This document shows, piece by piece, positions 44,697-55,231 of a stretch of 56,550 nt of DNA. The notes below the pieces were generated by a model. That model was not told where the DNA came from, did not search any database, and saw only the letters and a list, made by a program, of their open reading frames with translations. Every line of letters begins with the position of its first letter. Position 1 is the first letter of the stretch. A program made the position numbers and the translations under genes. This stretch comes from Nemertoderma westbladi (lineage: Eukaryota; Xenacoelomorpha; Nemertodermatida; Nemertodermatidae): NCBI GenBank assembly GCA_032718475.1, contig JAUCBJ010004904.1, forward strand, positions 1 through 56,550, given 5' to 3'.

Positions 44697-46200
44697 TACA
44701 TTTGGAGTTCGGCAGGTGTGAAGTCCCCTGTTTCTATAGGTGGTGTCTTGTCATATATTTTCCTTGTAGGGCTGACCCCGATGTTTGGTGGCTGCCCAAA
44801 CAAGTTGCTGAAGTGATTTTTCCACTTCCCAACACGTTCTTCAAGACTATTGGCTTTGAGGCGCCGCTTTGCACAAGTCTTGATTGTTGCTGTATGTGAG
44901 CAGTTGTAAATGCTTCAATTTTATCCTGTATGTACTTTTCCTAGCTGATGTTTTAGGCCAATTTAAATCGTCCTTAGCTTTCTCAACCTTGTTAATGTTG
45001 TTGGTTGTTCGTTTTTTACTTTGTAGGCTATCTTAAAATCTTCTCTCTTACAAGTAACCTCAGAGTTTTGCCATGGCACATACTGTTTTCGTTTGAGTTT
45101 CTGGGGGATATGCCTCTAAGCTGATTCCTTGTGGGCTTTTATTATATTCTGGTATATTGAATCGGTGGACTGGTCTTCATCCATTGACTGAAGTACTTCA
45201 AAGCTTGAACTTCTACTGTGTAAGCATCCTTTACTGCATACTGCATTCTGTGTTTCTCCCAGTCGTAGTTGATTTGCTTGCTTGTCCTGGCTGGCTTTGC
45301 TGGCTCTCAAACTAAGTCTGATCTCTGCAGTCACAATTCTGTGGTCCGAACCAATTAGGTTGAACGAGCTGTATGCCTAGTAGTTGATCATGCCGGTTCT
45401 CCACTTTTTGTTTATAAGGATGTAATACAGTTGTGCTTTGGTTCCATTAGGGTATTGAATGGTCCATAACTTCCCCTTACTCTTTTCGAATGTGGTGTTT
45501 GTTGGTATCAATTCACATTATTCTATTAGAAATTTCTATTAGAACTGGTGTTATAGGTGTAACTCTTGATGTCTTCTGGGCCAATTTGCGCATTCAGGTC
45601 ACCAGCGATGACTTTAACATTGTGTTTTGGAATGTCCTTTATAGGTCCAGTCAGATCTTCATAAAACTTGACTGCTTGTTCTGGCTCTGAGGCATTGGTT
45701 GGACTGTAGCAACATATTACTGTTGTCTTGGAATTCCCATCAAATGTTGCGATCATAACCCTGGAATTTATAGATTCGATGTTGTTTAGGGTCTTAAGTG
45801 CAAATGGGCTTAGCAGAATTCCTACTCCACCAATTGATGCATTGGCCGAGTTTCTTACTGCTGAGCTTGTTACTAACGTCCATCAATTTCCTATGTCATT
45901 GTACTTCATGGCAGTGTCTTCATGACAATTCCGATGTTCTTGGATGCAGATGATGTCGATGTTATATTCCATTGCCAGAGCAGCCATGTCACCCTGTTTG
46001 CTATGTGCTTTCAGCGCGCGTGCGAGCAATCTTTAGTGTCTTTTTACATTTCAACAGGTTGGTTCATCTTTCTTCTCTGTCTTCTGTTGCAGTTGCCGAT
46101 TTATCGACCCTAGCCTGGTGTACCTCTGAGGGACGCGGTCCTTGTTGACCCGGGCGACGACCGAGCCGGTATTTCTCCCGGAGGGTTCTCATACTCATAT
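44697..46200 (-). pseudogene. LINE endonuclease half (EEP-type), decayed
   Basis: The minus-strand frame at 45526-45756 reads TTVICCYSPTNASEPEQ and HNVKVIAGDLNAQIG, the conserved core of the exonuclease-endonuclease-phosphatase nuclease of LINEs. The catalytic region GD(L/F)NAQIG is intact. Downstream, 45116-45334 reads MTAEIRLSLRASKAS and the linker that precedes RT in this family. Frames are broken by stops and shifts. RT is absent, so this is complementary to the RT half at 6.9-8.9 kb and probably of the same family. Confidence 0.7.
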
Positions 46201-46279
46201 ATCAGTTAACAGTATGCTTAGGTTTCTATACAGAAATAAAAATCGTTTAAACACCGACTCCCGTTACTTTGATCTTCTT

Positions 46280-47085
46280 TAATACAGTGTCACATGGAAT
46301 ATGCGTGCTCTTCTTGGTATGAAAGCTTAACCAAACAGCTTAAATATAAATTACAAGTAGCTCGGAATAAAGTAGTAAGATTTATTAAAGACTACAAACC
46401 TAGGCACCACCTAACTCCAGATGACTTTTCTGGATCTGGGCTGCTTAACTTAGATAGTATAGTTTAGCAGCTACGCCTTAACCATGTGCATAAAGTGTAT
46501 AATGGTAAGTGTCCCAATTACCTAAAACAAAAATTCAACAGAGTACGCGATACACACTCTTACAGTACCAGAACTAGTGCTTCAAACTTTTACCTCCCGA
46601 ATTGTAAATCCTTCGAATCTGATACTTTCCTTTTTAACGTTATTAAAAATTGGAACACTCTGCCTAGTTAAATAAAAAACCTAGATAATCAATATTCTTT
46701 TAAATCTGCAGTTAAATCTCACCTCCGTGTGCAATGTAAAAATAGGTACAATAGTCCTACAGTAAGATATTAGTTTATTAATTATTTACTATTTATACTG
46801 TAATTACGTTTTATAATAACTTTTTCTGTACATTACAGTACAGTACATGTACATAGTGTAACTACGTTTTATATTTGTTTTAGGTTAGCGTAGTGTAATA
46901 TTGTATTTGTAACCAAGTAACATAAAGGACCCACTTGGAAATAAACTGCAAAGCTTTAGGGATAATCCTATATGTTATGTTGGACAATATATAAATACTG
47001 TTCATTGTTGGGTGTATTTTGTTCTTGTTTTTACATAATGTATAAATAAATCTATCTATGAAATCTATCTATCTATCTATTGGTA
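46280..47085 (+). pseudogene. 3' end of a LINE ending in (ATCT)n
   Basis: The plus-strand translation, with stops, gives MEYACSSWYESLTKQLKYKL, VHKVYNGKCPNYLKQKF, YSTRTSASNFYLPNC and NVIKNWNTLPS, the conserved tail after the RT domain in CR1/L2-type LINEs. The 3' UTR ends in a tctatctatctat microsatellite at 47050-47082, as is typical of such LINE termini. This marks a normal 3' terminus with 5' truncation. Confidence 0.75.
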
Positions 47086-47344
47086 TACAGTACAGTTAGT
47101 ATGTATGTGTCCGAGTGGATGCAGCGCCTGAACTGCTTACACAATATTGTTTGATGGCATAGATTGAAATGAGGTGCAAAAAAATGATGTCCAAAAAAAC
47201 TTCACTTAAAAAAAACGGAGTCCATCCTCTAAGGATAATAATCTTCTAATATTATTGAGCCGCCTCATAAAGTACACTGACCTAGAAGACGCCGATAATA
47301 TAACGCAAGTCGTGGGTGATATTGAGTTTTGGTTTCTAATATTG

Positions 47345-47418
47345 TTTCCAAATTTCTCGATAAACCGGCATAGCATTCTTAAAATATCTATAATGCAGCT
47401 GCAATGCAGCATGACGAC
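47345..47418 (+). repeat. 3'-terminal fragment of the 6.9-kb LINE family
   Basis: cgataaaccggcatagcatt and atgcagctgcaatgcagcat reappear, inverted, at 6960-7015, where they form the 3' end of the decayed LINE. Confidence 0.65.
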
Positions 47419-47595
47419 ATAATAAGTCCGACATGCAAAACATAGCTGGATATATCCTGAAATATGGCCCTACAGTATGTATGTATTGACCATATGTATG
47501 TGTATGTTCACTGAACTGTAAAATGTTATGTACAAGTTATAATGCATGAAATTAATTAATATATAAATATCTGTATCGTGCAAAATATAACTCAC

Positions 47596-47805
47596 TGCTT
47601 CAAAATTGATTTCGTAGGGCAGATCTCTATGTCCCATCTTAGAATGTTCTCCATTTTGGTTCAATATTGTGGTGTGTAAACCATATAACAAACCAAAAAA
47701 AACAATAGGCAAAAGAATTTCGATTAATGTCCCCACAGGCCTTCTGCGTTGTAGTAGAATGTTTTTCCAAAGAAGTAATCGCAGCTGTTTGACCTTATCC
47801 TCCAT
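47596..47805 (-). CDS. ABCA exon 1 (N-terminus and TM1)
   Basis: Starts with ATG and encodes exactly 70 codons. MEDKVKQLRLLLWKNILLQR is the typical ABCA N-terminus, followed by the basic stretch RRPVGT and TM1 (LIEILLPIVFFGLLYGL). The frame ends in phase 0 at a strong splice donor, GTGAGT (plus actcac at 47590-47595). Only 15 bp separate the ATG from the TTAA end of a piggyBac-like element (P3), so any longer 5' UTR or promoter must lie within or beyond that insertion. Confidence 0.85.
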
Positions 47806-47820
47806 GTTTTGACAATTTGC

Positions 47821-49383
47821 TTAACCCTATTAGTACCGGGCTATAAAATGTTGTACAAATACCGGGAGGGGGTCATATTGACCCCCCCCCCTCTAAAATC
47901 TACAAATATTTACAAAAACGTCTGATTTTTTGTTTGTACGTAGGTATCATTTGTCCTGATCCGACCGAAAAAAAAAATTTTCGAAAAAATGTACGGGGGT
48001 GGTTATATTGCAGCACCAAAATTACAAGTAGTGCACAATTTTCACCAAATTTGAAAGTTACATTTTCGGCTAATTATTTTTCAATACAGGTTTTCTGGGG
48101 TGCAAAATACATTGGAAAATATTAAAAAATTATATGATTACTATAAATGGCTGTTTAGTCCTCTCTGCGTATGAAAAAATGAAAAAAACAAGTAACCAGC
48201 ACTTTTCAGTTAGAACACAAAATTTTTAGTTCACTATACGATGCTATAAATTCACATCATCAGGTTTTCGAGGGCGCTGATTCTAATGGAATACATTTCT
48301 AATATGCCAGATCATTGCTACTTGTATTTTTCGGCGTTTTTTGGCAAATTTTGGTGCTAGCACCAAATTTCGTACCCATCACCAAAAAGTACAAGTTTGC
48401 GATGTCCAGTGCTGTTTTTATTGATTCCATCGGATTCAGGACCCTCCTAAACCCGTATAACGCAAGAAACAAGGTGATACTATCTACTTATCAATTTGCA
48501 TATTTTCCAAAATTTGGTGCTGGCACAACAATTTTCACCCACCGGCGAAAAATACAAGTTTGAGAACTCTTATGAAATTTTTACTGATTCCATTGAATTC
48601 AGAACCATCACAAACCCGTATAACGCAAGAAACAAAGTGACACAATCAATTGATATATTAGATGGTTTTCAAAATTTGGTGCTAGCACCACATTTTGCAC
48701 CCACATCCGAAAAATACAAGTTTGAGATGTCTTGTTCGATAATTATATTTTCCATTGAATTCAGAACAGCCATAAACCTCTAAAACGCAAGAAATAAGTT
48801 GTCACAAGCAATTTTATCTATTGAATGGATTTTCAAAATTTCGTGCTAGCACCAAAATTTGCACACAGCACCGAAAAATACAAGTTTGATACGCTTGCTG
48901 CAACTCGTATATATTTCATCGAATCCAGAAACCCAAAAAACCCCAATTGCGTAAAAAACAAGTTTCAAACGATCAATTTACAAAATTTACTTATTTCAAA
49001 ATTTGGTGCTGGCACCAAAATTTGGCACCCACCGAAAAAAACAAGTTTGAAATTTCTAAATCAATTTATATGAATTCCATCAAATTTCTAACACCAAAAA
49101 ACCGGTGTAAATAATAAATAGAGATGTTACAATTCATATTTAATGAAATGTAATTTTCAAAAAACGTCTCAAAAAAAGTGCCAAAAGTAGGGTTCAAAAA
49201 TGGTGCTATAACTCGAAAAGTACCCAATATTTTTGAAAACGGTTTTCACTACTAGGAAGACAATAGATTTTTAGGAAAAGTCATAAAATTTCAGATTCCC
49301 AACTGCGTTTGTTTCAGAATTATAATAAAAAAACCACGGGGGGGGTCATATTGACCCCCCCCCCCCGGGTTTAATAGGGTTAA
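47821..49383 (-). mobile_element. piggyBac-like non-autonomous element P3
   Basis: TTAA then CCCTATTAGTACCGGG at the left and CCGGGTTTAATAGGG then TTTAA at the right. Gggtcatattgaccc dyads lie inside both ends (47870 and 49343). About 1.56 kb, homologous over its length to P2 in the opposite orientation. The interior has five tandem units of about 162-164 bp, each with a ggtgctagcacc-type palindrome (48353, 48513, 48676, 48840, 49003). No transposase. The left edge is 15 bp from the ABCA start codon. Confidence 0.85.
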
Positions 49384-51403
49384 CAAACCTTAGCAATAGC
49401 TGATAATCCTCTGTTTATCCCATAATATATAACAAATTAGAGAACAAATAGTTAGTTACAATATTAAACGACATGATAAGCTACCAATGAAAGTTAATCG
49501 AAAAAAAGACATAACAAAACTTCAAACTACATAGTTTTTGTACTAAAATACATTCGTTTTGCCCCAAATACTGTATATGGATAGTTATAAAACCCGAAAA
49601 TAACGAAAATTACGAAATTATTAACGAAAATATCGAAATTATAAAACTTTAAATAAAATCTCACATTCCAGTGAGATCGGCATTATTAGAAGGCACACTT
49701 TACATTTGTTAATTAATAAAATCCGATATTTTCGCCCCATTTTCAACCCTAAAAGTAAATTAATTCCAAATACTGTCTCTTCTGTTGATTGGTTATTAGG
49801 AGTAATCCAATGATGCCAAAACACCACAAGAGGGCGCTCAAAATAGTACAGTACAGTCAGAGTGTAAGCCTACTGCAGTTACTGCATTGCGACAGAGGAC
49901 TGCAACCTCGGAATATAATAATACTGTAGAATGTAATTATAATCCCAATAATAAGCCTACACACTCGCCGCGCTGCACCACTTCCCTGGCAGTCACTGTA
50001 AAGTGTATACCTGTAACGCGAAGGTACCCTACGCCATAATGTGTGGAGTGTGTTGGGTTAGGGTACCGGCTGACCGGACCGGTTCCTTTAACTTTACCCT
50101 TTCAGGCTGTACCAACCTTGTAATACACCAGTTGACCAGTACACTGTCTGCTGATGCCGAATTGATTCATCCAAGCCGCCATTGGTCAACTCCCAACAAC
50201 CAACCAACAGACAGTATTTAGTATTAAATTACTTTTAAGGTCGAAAATGGGGCGAAACTAATCGATTATATTAATTAAAAAATGTAAAATGTGCCTTTAA
50301 ATAATACCTATCATACTGGAAAGCGAGATTTTGTAGATTGTTTTAGAATTTCGATAGTTTCGTTAATAATTTCGTTATTTCCGGGTTTCGGGTTTTATAA
50401 CTATCCCATACACCATGGTCATTATTCTGGTACATGGACCCCCCCCCCAAATTTTTTTTACAAATCCTAATGAGATTGCATGAAATTTGAAACAGAGATA
50501 TAGGCGAGTCAATCTAGCCGAAAAAGGGGGTCAACCCATTACAAATTCGCAATTCATCCAAACCAATTTTTTTTTATTCTACATTACCTTGTTAATACCC
50601 CCAAAAAAGTCTATAAAAATATATTATGCGGATCACCTTCAATTTCCTGTTTCTTTCCTTAGCATCATGGATTTTACATAGCTTTTGGTGTGCTCTACGA
50701 GTTCTACCGTGTGAATTTTAAATCACTAAAATATATATACAAGAATACAAGAATACACGAATAGCAACAAGGTGTCTATTGGTGGGATTTTCTCCAAATT
50801 TGGTACAGACAAACTTTACTCTAATGACTATCGATTGACAGAAGTATGCACTTCTAGAAAGTTACCAATTTAGTTACCAGAGCAACGGATATTGTCTAAT
50901 AATTTAACCATTTTTAATACCAATTTTGCTGGTACAATATAGGAAGCTTATTTACACAACTTCTCTACTAAACGGGTGAACGTAACATCGCCCATCGGAT
51001 TTATCGGCCTCAAAAACCCTTATCCCCAAAAAATGTATTTGTTATATGATAAACTATTGTGGTTTCTAAACTAAAACAAATAAATAAATTACACCTAAAA
51101 TCAATAGAGCAATCACAATTGAAGTATGTGAAAAATCTTCACTAACATTAATGGAAATTATGAAATTTCCTTGCAGTGGAATTGTATAATTTTTTTACAA
51201 CAGTTAGCTTAATATATCGTGAAGTTTTTGATATATTTAAAAATTTGATGCGACTTCTAGTTTCCGAGATATAGCAATTAATGTGTAACACGCCAGTGTA
51301 AATATTACTAATTTCACATTGAATCACAGCTTATTGTGAAATTAATCAAATTATTCTGGAACATCACCAATTTGCTACTCTTACTTTTCCCTACTGTTCC
51401 TTT
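49384..51403. other. Upstream flank of ABCA, no gene recognised
   Basis: AT-rich. Two similar stretches in inverted orientation, with words like gaaattatt and cgttaataatttcg and gggcgaaaat near 49590-49740 and 50240-50400, suggest the ends of another inverted-repeat element of about 800 bp (roughly 49565-50405). Near 50405-50520 is a partial copy of the 54.7-kb MITE family (caccatggtc, tgcatgaaatttgaaacaga). Confidence 0.45.
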
Positions 51404-51503
51404 TGTGGGGCGAGCCACGAAGTTGGCGGAGCCTTAGCGAATTGACACTGTTAGGGGGTGGGTCAATTTATGCAAATAGTTGTCGTCGTCGTCGTTGTTG
51501 TCG

Positions 51504-51535
<32 letters not shown>

Positions 51536-52727
51536 GTCGTCGTCGTCGTTACGATTTTGACATGCTAATAACTTTGTCGGATTTAAAGCTGCCAAGTTGA
51601 AAATTTGTAGGTATCAATATGAGCAAAAGTTGAGATTTTTGAGAGACTTTCAGACACCATCAGTGCAATGGTCTCCCGCTAGAGGGCCACATGTCTAAAC
51701 ATTAAATGCCCTCCCATTTCTTTGCTTTTAATCCGTTTAAGCTGAAACTTGGCAGATATGTATTAGACCATTAGCTGTGACTTTCAAAGGAGGCGAATCC
51801 ATCTGCAGTTCTCCAGTCTGCCGCTAGAGGGCCAAAGGTCTGAAAGTGAAATCGTTGTCGTCGTTACGATTTTGACATGCTAATAACTTTGTCGGATTTA
51901 AAGCTGCCAAGTTGAAAATTTGTAGGTATCAATATGAGCTAAAGTTGAGATTTTTGAGAGACTTTCAGACACCATCAGTGCAATGGTCTCCCGCTAGAGG
52001 GCCACATGTCTAAACATTAAATGCCCTCCCATTTCTTTGCTTTTAATCCGTTTAAGCTGAAACTTGGCAGATATGTATTAGACCATTAGCTGTGACTTTC
52101 AAAGGAGGCGAATCCATCTGCAGTTCTCCAGTCTGCCGCTAGAGGGCCAAATGTCTGAAAGTGAAATCGTTGTCGTCGTTATGATATTGACATGCTTATA
52201 ACTTTGTCGAATTTAAAGCTGCCAAGTTGAAAATTTGTTTTGTTGAAAATCAGTTCAACAGTCACCCGCTATAGGACTACTTTATGCCTGAAAGTGAATA
52301 GATTCTCCCGTCTCATTGATTTTAATCAGTTTAAGCTGAATCTTGCCATATATTCTGGACCACATGCTGCGTCTTTGTGGGGGGGGGGGGGGGGGGGGGG
52401 GAGATTTAATCGGTCTGCCGCTATACGACGAAATTTCTGAAAGTGAGATCCGTCTCTCATTTCGTTATCCGTTATTCAAGATGAAACTTGGCCGATGTAC
52501 GTATGTACTATTCATCCATAGGCTGTGTCTTTGTGGGGCTGGAGACACTAATCCATCTTCAGTTCTCACTATACCGCTAGAGTCAGAAATGTCTGAATAG
52601 AAATGAAAGAGGTAAAAAGTGATTAGGCGAAATCTGCTTAAAATTTGCTAATACAGTAATACTTTCGAATTAGTACTGTACTTAAATTAAATTTAAGTCA
52701 CGTGCTGCGCGAAGGCCCCACTTCGTG
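51404..52727 (+). repeat. ~1.33-kb dispersed repeat R, copy 2
   Basis: Begins tgtggggcgagccacgaagt and ends gaaggccccacttcgtg. It contains a (GTC)n run (51482-51550), a 315-bp tandem repeat and a G run (52378-52400). It matches the copy at 17252-18596 in ends, orientation and size. Confidence 0.55.
51551..52250. repeat. 315-bp tandem repeat, 2.2 units
   Basis: Units start acgattttgacatgctaata at 51551 and 51866 and atgatattgacatgcttata at 52181. The first two are almost identical (changes caaaag/ctaaag and aaaggtc/aaatgtc); the third is partial and more diverged. Confidence 0.95.
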
Positions 52728-52904
52728 TTTGGCTTGTGTTATGCAAATTTACGCAGAATTTCCATGAATAAACATATGATCCGCTAAATTAAATTTTGTA
52801 GACTTTTTTTTGGTCATTAATAAGATAATATAGAATCCAAAATGTGTGGATCGGATTGATTGCGAAATACTTATGGGTTTTTTGCTAGATTGACTCGACT
52901 AATA

Positions 52905-53115
52905 GTTTCACCTCCCTCCTCCTTACTGGGTGAACCAGAACTTTTGTTTTCGCTTTCGTTCTTTAGATACAAGCGTTTAAAAAAATTGTCTCCGTCGATA
53001 TTGCATCAGTTACATCCGCAGTTATTCTTCAAACTTTTAGTGATTTGTAGGTACTACTAGTGGAAAGCTGGCCATGCAAGGATTCCAAATATGTGAAAAT
53101 ATTTGAATTTGGTTG
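52905..53115 (+). repeat. Partial copy of the 54.7-kb MITE family
   Basis: Shares ctccctcctccttactgggt, tacaagcgtttaaaaaaa, tctccgtcgatattgca and gaatttggttgggaaatagc with 54695-55229, lacking the terminal inverted repeats. Confidence 0.75.
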
Positions 53116-53147
53116 GGAAATAGCTGAGATATGGGCATTCGAAGGCA

Positions 53148-53365
53148 AATTTCCACCAATTGTTTACGTGGTATCCAATGATTGCCTTAAGTAATGTCTC
53201 CTTAGTGGACATTACTTAACACCGTCATGGGTTACCACGTAAACAATAACACCAAATACAATACTCTGTACAGGCCAATACAATGCTGTAATGTCCTCTA
53301 AAGTTTTAAAGTGCTAAATAACAACTCGGTGTTAATACTAACGGCGATGAGTAATGTTACAATTG
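53148..53365 (-). repeat. Dispersed hairpin-containing repeat, copy 2
   Basis: Diverged reverse complement of 16670-16880. It contains agtaatgtctccttagtgga plus cattact (hairpin) and arms attgtttacgtggta and taccacgtaaacaat around it. Confidence 0.7.
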
Positions 53366-54694
53366 TTGAAAAAAATTTATTGAATATTTTTCGGTGTAAA
53401 ATTGATTGAATATTTTTTTTTTCGGCGTAAAACTTTTGAATTTTTTTCCGGTGTAAAATATTGTGAATATTTATTCGGTGTAAAAATTATTGAATTTTTA
53501 TTCTACTTAAACTACATTATTTTTGTGTTAAGTTCTTAGTTTATCTTATATATAAACTATTGTCATTGTAAAGTTAATTAAATATATAGTTATGTTTGTG
53601 CTCTGTAGGTAGTTTGTTGTTTTGTATATTTAGTAGTGTGTGTCATTAGTGTCCGAACCATGAAAGGTAAATAAAATAAATAAATAAAATATTGAATATT
53701 GATTTGCGTTTTGGAGTTCGCCTTGCAGACACTAAAGTTACAATAACTTTTGATTGTGTGAATCGATTTTGCTCAAATTACAAACAAACGTTTTTTACTT
53801 CGATGCTCTTTCAATAATACATGACGTAATAAAATATTTTGAAGGGAATAAAGTAAAATTAATGGAATCCTATGAGTTATTTTTTTTTCCTTGGGAAAGA
53901 TGTACTCATTTTCTTCCGATTTTTGGATATATTCGAGCGAAAAGTAACAATAATTGAAGAATATAACTTATAATGTATATTTAATGACAAATAATTAAGT
54001 TAATATTCAAAGGTCGAATAATCGAATCGAAGTCGAAATTTTTAACCTGAGTCGAATCGAAATCGAATCGAAATTGTGCTGAATCGAATCGAAATCGAAT
54101 CGAAAAATATAAGGGAAATCGAAGACGAAAAATTACTTTCGATTCGATTCGATGCCAGTCCCTGGTTCGTGGTCCATAATGATTATATAATGTAGACCGA
54201 GGCTTGTCGGGTAGCTTAGTGTACACGTACAGCTTCTGTAGCTCACACAATCTTCTAAATTAAATTAATTAATTAATTAAATTAATCTTCACAATTAAAA
54301 TATCGTATTATTATACGTCGTAATAATTGATAACGCTGGTGATATTTTTTTCAAATAAAACAATATAAAAAAGTAACGGAAAACACTATTTTCCACTCAT
54401 TTTCTTTAGCGAGATATTCTGACCTCGTATGTTGAGTTTTCCACTCGTTGGAATTTTAACACACTTCTAAAAACCTGCCAACTCTTGTAAAACTCAACCA
54501 CTCGGATAGAATAGTTGGATTTCGCTAAATTGAAAATGTGTGAAAAAAGCTTACTTTTTTTTATCGAATAATAGTCCTATCATTACCCTAAAAAATAAAA
54601 TAATTCCGAAATAGGCCTACATACATTTTAACCAAAATAGTTTACTTTATTTTGACCCAAATAATTATCTTTCTGAAAAAAATAGCTAGGCCTA
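53366..54694. repeat. Low-complexity region: (AAAT)n, TCGAA-rich and TTAA runs
   Basis: Repeated cggtgtaaaa words at 53390-53490, an (AAAT)n run at 53671-53692 that may be a retroposon tail, a gaatcgaaatcgaatcgaaa repeat at 54010-54150, and TTAA repeats at 54258-54285. No gene seen. Confidence 0.6.
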
Positions 54695-55229
54695 CACCAT
54701 GTCCTGGAATATAGTGTCGTTATTTTGGTACCTGTCCCCCCACCAAATTTTTCTACAAATCTTAATGAAATTGCATGAAATTTGAATCAGATTTAGTTTC
54801 ATCTCCCTCCTCCTTCCTGGGTGAGCCAGAATGTTTATTTTTGCGTTGGTTCTTTAGCTACAAGCGTTTAAAAAAAGTGTCTCCGTCGATATTGCACCAG
54901 TTACAGCACAGTCATTCTTCAACCTTATAGCGATTTGTAGATACTAGTGGACAGCTGTCCTTTCAAAGATTCCAAATATGTAAAATAATTGAATTTGGTT
55001 GGGAAATACCTGAATATTCGAATGTCGCATGTACTGACTTGCGCTGCAGGCCATTTATTCTATTTAATAAATACACAAGTTCTGGAATATTTTTCTTTAT
55101 GTAGGAAACTCCGTATACTGAATACTGAATACTTACATGGACGGCCTTGGGGTGAGGCTGCAGAATTTGGGCGACTGCTGGTTCCAGAGCTAGTACCAGA
55201 ATAACGACACTATATTCCAGGACATGGTG
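54695..55229. mobile_element. Complete 535-bp MITE with 37-bp inverted repeats, TA flanks
   Basis: The left terminus caccatgtcctggaatatag (54695 on) and the right terminus ctatattccaggacatggtg (to 55229) are perfect complements over these bases, and 36 of 37 positions match overall. TA precedes and follows the element (54693-54694, 55230-55231), consistent with a Tc1/mariner-type TA target duplication. There is no coding capacity. Partial relatives lie at 32672, 50405 and 52905. Confidence 0.88.
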
Positions 55230-55231
55230 TA

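Larger units (their letters stand above)
25971..47805 (-). pseudogene. ABCA3-like ABC transporter locus, probably disabled
   Basis: A full-size ABCA-type transporter gene on the minus strand, of the family that moves lipids across membranes with two transmembrane halves and two ATP-binding domains. Recognised pieces in order: exon 1 (47596-47805), TMD1 exon (31723-32414), the segment from TM6 through NBD1 to TMD2 (about 27765-29900), and TMD2 plus NBD2 (25971 to about 27768). Exons for the first extracellular loop should lie between 32414 and 47596 but were not found. The frame is broken by a 46-bp tandem duplication at 32249-32340 and by a one-base shift at about 27756-27775. The similarity of GLNPWLHWLAWF and the short loops points to the ABCA3 group. 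If the two lesions are sequencing or allelic artefacts, the gene could be functional. Confidence 0.8.

Noticed and set aside
51403-51600. Arg-rich small protein
   Set aside because: Encoded by the GTC/CGT microsatellite inside repeat R.
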